Assembly: GCA_946490455.1 (NCBI GenBank)
Contig: CAMLXE010000134.1
Span: 1 to 5,441 of the forward strand
Length of the DNA: 5,441 nucleotides
Direction: 5' to 3'
Source of the DNA: an uncultured Desulfovibrio sp.
Lineage (GTDB): Bacteria > Desulfobacterota > Desulfovibrionia > Desulfovibrionales > Desulfovibrionaceae
Shown: positions 4,739 to 5,441 of the stretch, piece by piece
How positions within the stretch are numbered: position 1 is the first letter of the stretch
Layout: each line of letters starts with the position of its first letter
Notes under the pieces: model-generated
The model's database searches: none
What the model was told of the DNA's origin: nothing
What the model saw: the letters and a program-made list of their open reading frames with translations, nothing else
Program-made: the position numbers and the translations under genes

Positions 4739-5441
4739 ATGAACGCAGAAATCATTTCCGTAGGGACCGAGCTGCTGCTTGGGCATACCATCAACACCGA
4801 TGCGGCGTTTGTGGCACGGGAGCTGTCGGCGCTGGGGATCAATCTGCTGTTTTCCTGTGTTGTCGGCGACAATGCCGAGCGACTGAAAAGCGCCGTGGAG
4901 CAGGCGCTGGACCGAAGTGATCTCGTGATCACCACGGGAGGCCTTGGCCCCACGGATGACGATCTGACCAAGGAAACGGTGGCGCGCGCAGCCGGATTGC
5001 GTCTGACGCTGGATGAAGGCTCCATGAAGCGGCTGGAAGCCTATTTTGCCGGAAGGACCATGAGCCGCAATCAGATTCGGCAGGCCATGCTCCCGGAAGG
5101 CTGCACGGTTTTTGCCAATGAAAGGGGCACGGCGCCGGGCTGCGGATTCCGGACGGCAGGCGGCAAGCTCGTGGTCATGCTGCCTGGACCTCCTTCCGAA
5201 CTCCTGCCCATGCTGAAAGAGCAGGTGGTGCCGTTTCTGGCCGGAAGAGGGGATGGCGTCATCCACTCCTGCATGGTCCGCACGTTTGGCATCGGCGAAG
5301 GGATGGCGGCCGAGAAACTGGCCTACCTGACCGCCATGACCAATCCAACCGTGGCCACCTATGCCGCGAATACGGAGATGTTCGTGCGCGTCACGGCCAA
5401 GGCGGCAACAAAGGAAGAGGCCGAGGCCCTGTGCGTGCCTC
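4739..5441 (+). CDS. cinA: CinA-family protein, N-terminal part (cut by window end)
   Basis: The first 234 residues of CinA, a cytoplasmic protein (about 410-420 aa when complete). It pairs an N-terminal molybdopterin-binding (MoaB/MogA-like, COG1058) domain, described as an ADP-ribose pyrophosphatase in some bacteria, with a C-terminal PncC nicotinamide-mononucleotide amidase used in NAD salvage. The visible part shows the N-terminal hallmarks: MNAEIISVGTELLLG (1-15), VITTGGLGPTDDDLTKETVA (63-82), NERGTAPGCGF (127-137) and LPGPPSEL (148-155). It then enters the linker (KH-like) domain, with TFGIGEG at about 183-189; the amidase part lies outside the window. The start is the ATG at 4739, five bases after GGAGG (4729-4733). 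An in-frame ATG at 4676 would add 21 residues not typical of the family. The frame is open to the last base. Confidence 0.95.
   Translation, partial: MNAEIISVGTELLLGHTINTDAAFVARELSALGINLLFSCVVGDNAERLKSAVEQALDRSDLVITTGGLGPTDDDLTKETVARAAGLRLTLDEGSMKRLEAYFAGRTMSRNQIRQAMLPEGCTVFANERGTAPGCGFRTAGGKLVVMLPGPPSELLPMLKEQVVPFLAGRGDGVIHSCMVRTFGIGEGMAAEKLAYLTAMTNPTVATYAANTEMFVRVTAKAATKEEAEALCVP

Noticed and set aside
4669..4920. GTG-start frame overlapping cinA
   Set aside because: It follows a Shine-Dalgarno-like sequence, but most of it reads cinA out of frame and the peptide is Arg/Gly/Cys-rich with no pattern.

Overview
The window reads as chromosomal DNA from a moderately GC-rich Gram-negative bacterium. 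Strong purine-rich ribosome binding sites, the gene set and the codon choice would fit a Desulfovibrionaceae-like host, but no marker gene proves this, so the lineage is tentative. I see five genes: a small unrecognised protein (minus, 289-534), a ten-helix EamA/DMT-family transporter (plus, 844-1809), methylglyoxal synthase mgsA (minus, 2339-2818), a YjbQ/UPF0047-family protein (minus, 2925-3335), and the first 234 codons of cinA (plus, from 4739, running off the end).

Layout: the small gene and the transporter are divergently arranged around a 309-base spacer. The transporter ends in a perfect hairpin whose loop is its own TAA stop codon. It converges on the yjbQ-mgsA pair, which runs on the minus strand and ends in a convincing intrinsic terminator (2260-2300). 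cinA starts a new plus-strand unit at the right edge. The genes do not form one pathway: mgsA diverts dihydroxyacetone phosphate to methylglyoxal, YjbQ proteins have a weak thiamine-phosphate synthase activity, and CinA acts in pyridine-nucleotide repair. Only yjbQ and mgsA look like a possible transcription unit.

The most unusual part is the non-coding DNA, roughly half of the window. The 1.4 kb between yjbQ and cinA holds a degenerate, phase-keeping array of direct repeats with a period of about 53-61 bases (3619 to about 4370). It contains two long exact duplications and several strong inverted repeats. The other intergenic regions (1-288, 535-843, 1810-2338) carry shorter tandem repeats and recurring CTGCCGGGA / TTCCGGCAG-type words, some also spaced 58-60 bases apart. 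This suggests that one expanding repeat family has filled the intergenic space. The array has CRISPR-like spacing, but its repeats are too divergent and its spacing too loose for a CRISPR array, and no cas gene is in view.
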